Positions 61,837 to 64,000 of a DNA stretch of 64,000 nucleotides are shown here, piece by piece. A program made the position numbers and the translations under genes. A model generated the notes under the pieces. That model did no database searches. It saw only the letters and a list, made by a program, of their open reading frames with translations, and was not told the DNA's origin. The DNA is from Sphingomonas naphthae (GTDB lineage Bacteria > Pseudomonadota > Alphaproteobacteria > Sphingomonadales > Sphingomonadaceae), in contig NZ_CP117411.1 in assembly GCF_028607085.1 (NCBI RefSeq), positions 3,796,501-3,860,500 of the forward strand, in the 5' to 3' direction. Each line of letters opens with the position of its first letter. The first letter of the stretch is position 1.

Positions 61837-63888
61837 ATGGCGAAAACCATTACGGCAGGGGCGAGCGGCGGCGGCGGCGAAGGAGGCGACGGGGGCGATG
61901 CGCCGCTGATCGACCTGAATGACGCGTCGATCAAGAAGGTCTTCGCGCGCGCCAAGAAGCGCGGCTACATCACGATCGACCAGCTCAACGAGGCGCTGCC
62001 GCAGGACCAGATGTCCTCCGACCAGCTCGAGGACATCATGTCCGCCCTGAACGAGATGGGCGTCAACATCGTCGAGAACGAGGATGCCGGCGAGGACGGC
62101 GAATCGCAGGACGCCGACGATTCCGCCGACGAGGCCCAGCCCGAGGACGACGGCACCGCGCCGCAGCAGCTGACGAACGTCACCAAGAAGGAGACGATCG
62201 ACCGCACCGACGATCCGGTGCGGATGTACCTGCGCGAGATGGGCGCGGTCGAGCTGCTCAGCCGCGAGGGCGAGATCGCCATCGCCAAGCGCATCGAGGC
62301 CGGCCGCGACACGATGATCATGGGCCTGTGCGAAAGCCCGATCACCTTCAACGCCATCATCGACTGGTCGACCGCGCTCAACGAGGGCACGATGCAGCTG
62401 CGCGAGATCCTCGATCTCGACGCGATGGTCTCCAAGGGTCCGTCGGCCGAGCAGGTCGCCGAGGCCGAGGAGGATGACGGCACCGGCGAGATATCCGCCG
62501 CCACCGCCGGCCCCGCCTTCAAGGAAGAGGCCGAGCCCGAAGAGGCGTCGGTCGACGAAGAGGACGAGGATGGCGTCGAGCGCCGCGCGCCGCGCCCGTC
62601 CGACGACGAGGACGAGGACAATACCCTCAGCCTCGCGCAGATGGAGGAGCAGCTCAAGCCGATCGCGCTGGAGCGGTTCGCCACGATCACCTCGCTCTAC
62701 AAGAAATTCTCCAAGCTCCAGGCCGTCCGCATCGAGACGCTGGGCGTGGGCGACGATTTTCCCGTCGGCGACGAGAACAAATATCAGAAGCTGCGCGAGG
62801 AGCTGACGGCCGAGGTCGAGAGCGTCCAGTTCCATGGCGCCAAGATCGAATATCTGGTCGATCAGCTCTATGCCTTCAACCGGCGCCTGACCGCGCTCGG
62901 CGGGCAGATGCTGCGTCTGGCCGAGCGCCACAAGGTCAACCGCAAGGACTTCCTCGATCGCTACGTCGGCCACGAACTGGAGGAGGGCTGGCTCGACACG
63001 GTCGCCAAGCTCGACAAGAAGTGGACGGCCTTCGCCACCAACGAGGTGGACGCGGTCGATCGCATCCGCGCCGAAATCGGCGAGATCGCCCAGGCTACGG
63101 GCATGGCGCTCACCGAATTCCGCCGCATCGTCAACATGGTGCAGAAGGGCGAGCGCGAGGCGCGCATCGCCAAGAAGGAGATGGTCGAGGCGAACCTGCG
63201 CCTCGTGATCTCCATCGCCAAGAAATATACCAATCGCGGCCTGCAATTCCTGGATCTCATCCAGGAGGGCAATATCGGCTTGATGAAGGCGGTCGATAAG
63301 TTCGAATATCGCCGTGGCTACAAATTCTCGACCTATGCGACGTGGTGGATCCGGCAGGCGATCACCCGCTCGATCGCCGATCAGGCGCGGACGATCCGCA
63401 TCCCGGTCCACATGATCGAGACGATCAACAAGCTGGTCCGCACCAGCCGCCAGATCCTCCACGAGATCGGCCGCGAGCCGACCCCGGAGGAACTGGCCGA
63501 GCGCCTCTCTATGCCGCTCGAGAAGGTCCGCAAGGTGATGAAGATCGCCAAGGAGCCGATCTCCCTCGAAACGCCGATCGGCGACGAGGAGGACAGCCAT
63601 CTGGGCGACTTCATCGAGGACAAGAATGCCGTGATCCCGGTCGATGCCGCGATCCAGGCGAACCTCAAGGAAACCGTGACGCGGGTGCTGGCGAGCCTGA
63701 CCCCGCGCGAGGAGCGCGTGCTGCGGATGCGCTTCGGCATCGGCATGAACACCGATCACACGCTGGAGGAAGTGGGCCAGCAGTTCAGCGTGACCCGCGA
63801 GCGTATCCGCCAGATCGAGGCGAAGGCGCTCCGCAAGCTGAAGCACCCGAGCCGCAGCCGCAAGATGCGCAGCTTCCTCGACCAATAA
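61837..63888 (+). CDS. rpoD: RNA polymerase sigma-70 factor RpoD
   Basis: A 683-residue housekeeping sigma factor. Region 1.1 (near residue 30-85) is followed by 1.2 ([20 protein letters not shown] near 128), an acidic non-conserved region (~210-270), regions 2.1-2.4 ([28 protein letters not shown] near 500) and region 3. Region 4.2 ([20 protein letters not shown] near 635) completes it. It is followed by a strong terminator and a family C repeat. Confidence 0.99.
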   Translation: MAKTITAGASGGGGEGGDGGDAPLIDLNDASIKKVFARAKKRGYITIDQLNEALPQDQMSSDQLEDIMSALNEMGVNIVENEDAGEDGESQDADDSADEAQPEDDGTAPQQLTNVTKKETIDRTDDPVRMYLREMGAVELLSREGEIAIAKRIEAGRDTMIMGLCESPITFNAIIDWSTALNEGTMQLREILDLDAMVSKGPSAEQVAEAEEDDGTGEISAATAGPAFKEEAEPEEASVDEEDEDGVERRAPRPSDDEDEDNTLSLAQMEEQLKPIALERFATITSLYKKFSKLQAVRIETLGVGDDFPVGDENKYQKLREELTAEVESVQFHGAKIEYLVDQLYAFNRRLTALGGQMLRLAERHKVNRKDFLDRYVGHELEEGWLDTVAKLDKKWTAFATNEVDAVDRIRAEIGEIAQATGMALTEFRRIVNMVQKGEREARIAKKEMVEANLRLVISIAKKYTNRGLQFLDLIQEGNIGLMKAVDKFEYRRGYKFSTYATWWIRQAITRSIADQARTIRIPVHMIETINKLVRTSRQILHEIGREPTPEELAERLSMPLEKVRKVMKIAKEPISLETPIGDEEDSHLGDFIEDKNAVIPVDAAIQANLKETVTRVLASLTPREERVLRMRFGIGMNTDHTLEEVGQQFSVTRERIRQIEAKALRKLKHPSRSRKMRSFLDQ

Positions 63889-63911
63889 GGTCGGCGGGAG
63901 ATACGGAAACG

Positions 63912-63941
63912 AAAAGGCCGGGAGCGATCCCGGCCTTTTTT
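63912..63941 (+). terminator. Rho-independent terminator of rpoD
   Basis: GGCCGGGA-GCGA-TCCCGGCC with AAAA before and TTTTTT after, 23 bases downstream of the rpoD stop. Confidence 0.92.
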
Positions 63942-63947
63942 GTGCTC

Positions 63948-64000
63948 GTCATTGCGAGCGTAGCGAAGCAATCCAGGTTCCGCCGCTGGATTGCTTCGCT
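63948..64000. repeat. Palindromic repeat, family C, cut by window end
   Basis: GTCATTGCGAGCGTAGCGAA followed by CTGGATTGCTTCGCT: the same two arms as at 52108, with a much shorter loop; the right arm continues past the window. Confidence 0.85.

Overview
The window reads as a 64 kb piece of chromosome from a sphingomonad alphaproteobacterium (Sphingomonas or a close relative). The evidence is the high GC, the CysN-CysC fusion, a pyruvate dehydrogenase E1 beta subunit with its own lipoyl domain, a TorF-type porin, the greA-carB-carA-yqeY-dnaG-rpoD gene order, and several families of short palindromic repeats between genes. Genus and species cannot be fixed from the sequence alone. I see no rRNA, tRNA, CRISPR array, prophage or insertion sequence.

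Layout. 1-2.6 kb: end of cysNC, cysQ and a TesB-like thioesterase. 2.7-12.1 kb: thrS, a membrane acyltransferase, oligopeptidase B, a GT-C-like membrane protein, Xaa-Pro aminopeptidase and a glutathione peroxidase. 12.1-18.4 kb: a DUF4349-like lipoprotein, a methyltransferase coupled to dihydroorotase, YgfZ, a small membrane protein, an agmatinase-family enzyme and an AraC regulator. 18.7-25.1 kb: acnA, a yqiJ-yqiK (flotillin) pair and nhaA. 25.2-29.9 kb: an NfrB-like glycosyltransferase overlapping an NfrA-C-like secreted partner, a HIT protein coupled to a CDP-alcohol phosphatidyltransferase, and a small secreted repeat protein. 30-36.4 kb: a methyltransferase-like protein, a 2-oxoglutarate/Fe(II) dioxygenase, small secreted proteins, queF, sseA, metC and a porin. 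36.6-43 kb: an AsmA-like protein, then rpmI-rplT and pheS-pheT. 43-53.3 kb: an EF-hand protein, a degenerate phytoene-synthase-like protein, pdhA-pdhB, ftsB, eno, a four-gene YqjD/YqjE/YqjK-like membrane cluster, mlaC, a DUF4170 protein, a rhomboid protease and greA. 53.4-64 kb: a carA-99 aa-rraB-74 aa-carB operon, a YqeY protein, a GIY-YIG protein, dnaG and rpoD.

Most of the content is core metabolism and information processing: sulfate activation, pyrimidine synthesis, the pyruvate-to-TCA link, translation, replication priming and the housekeeping sigma factor. Many neighbours are coupled by ATGA, GTGA, TAATG or TGATG overlaps. The accessory layer consists mainly of palindromic repeats (at least five families, one element nested inside another and one read into the end of a protein), a low-GC 74-codon gene inside the carAB operon, and two enzyme-family members with substitutions at a usually essential residue (TesB Asp to Asn; agmatinase His to Asp). 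I did not find a convincing new multi-gene system; the candidates listed as findings are modest.
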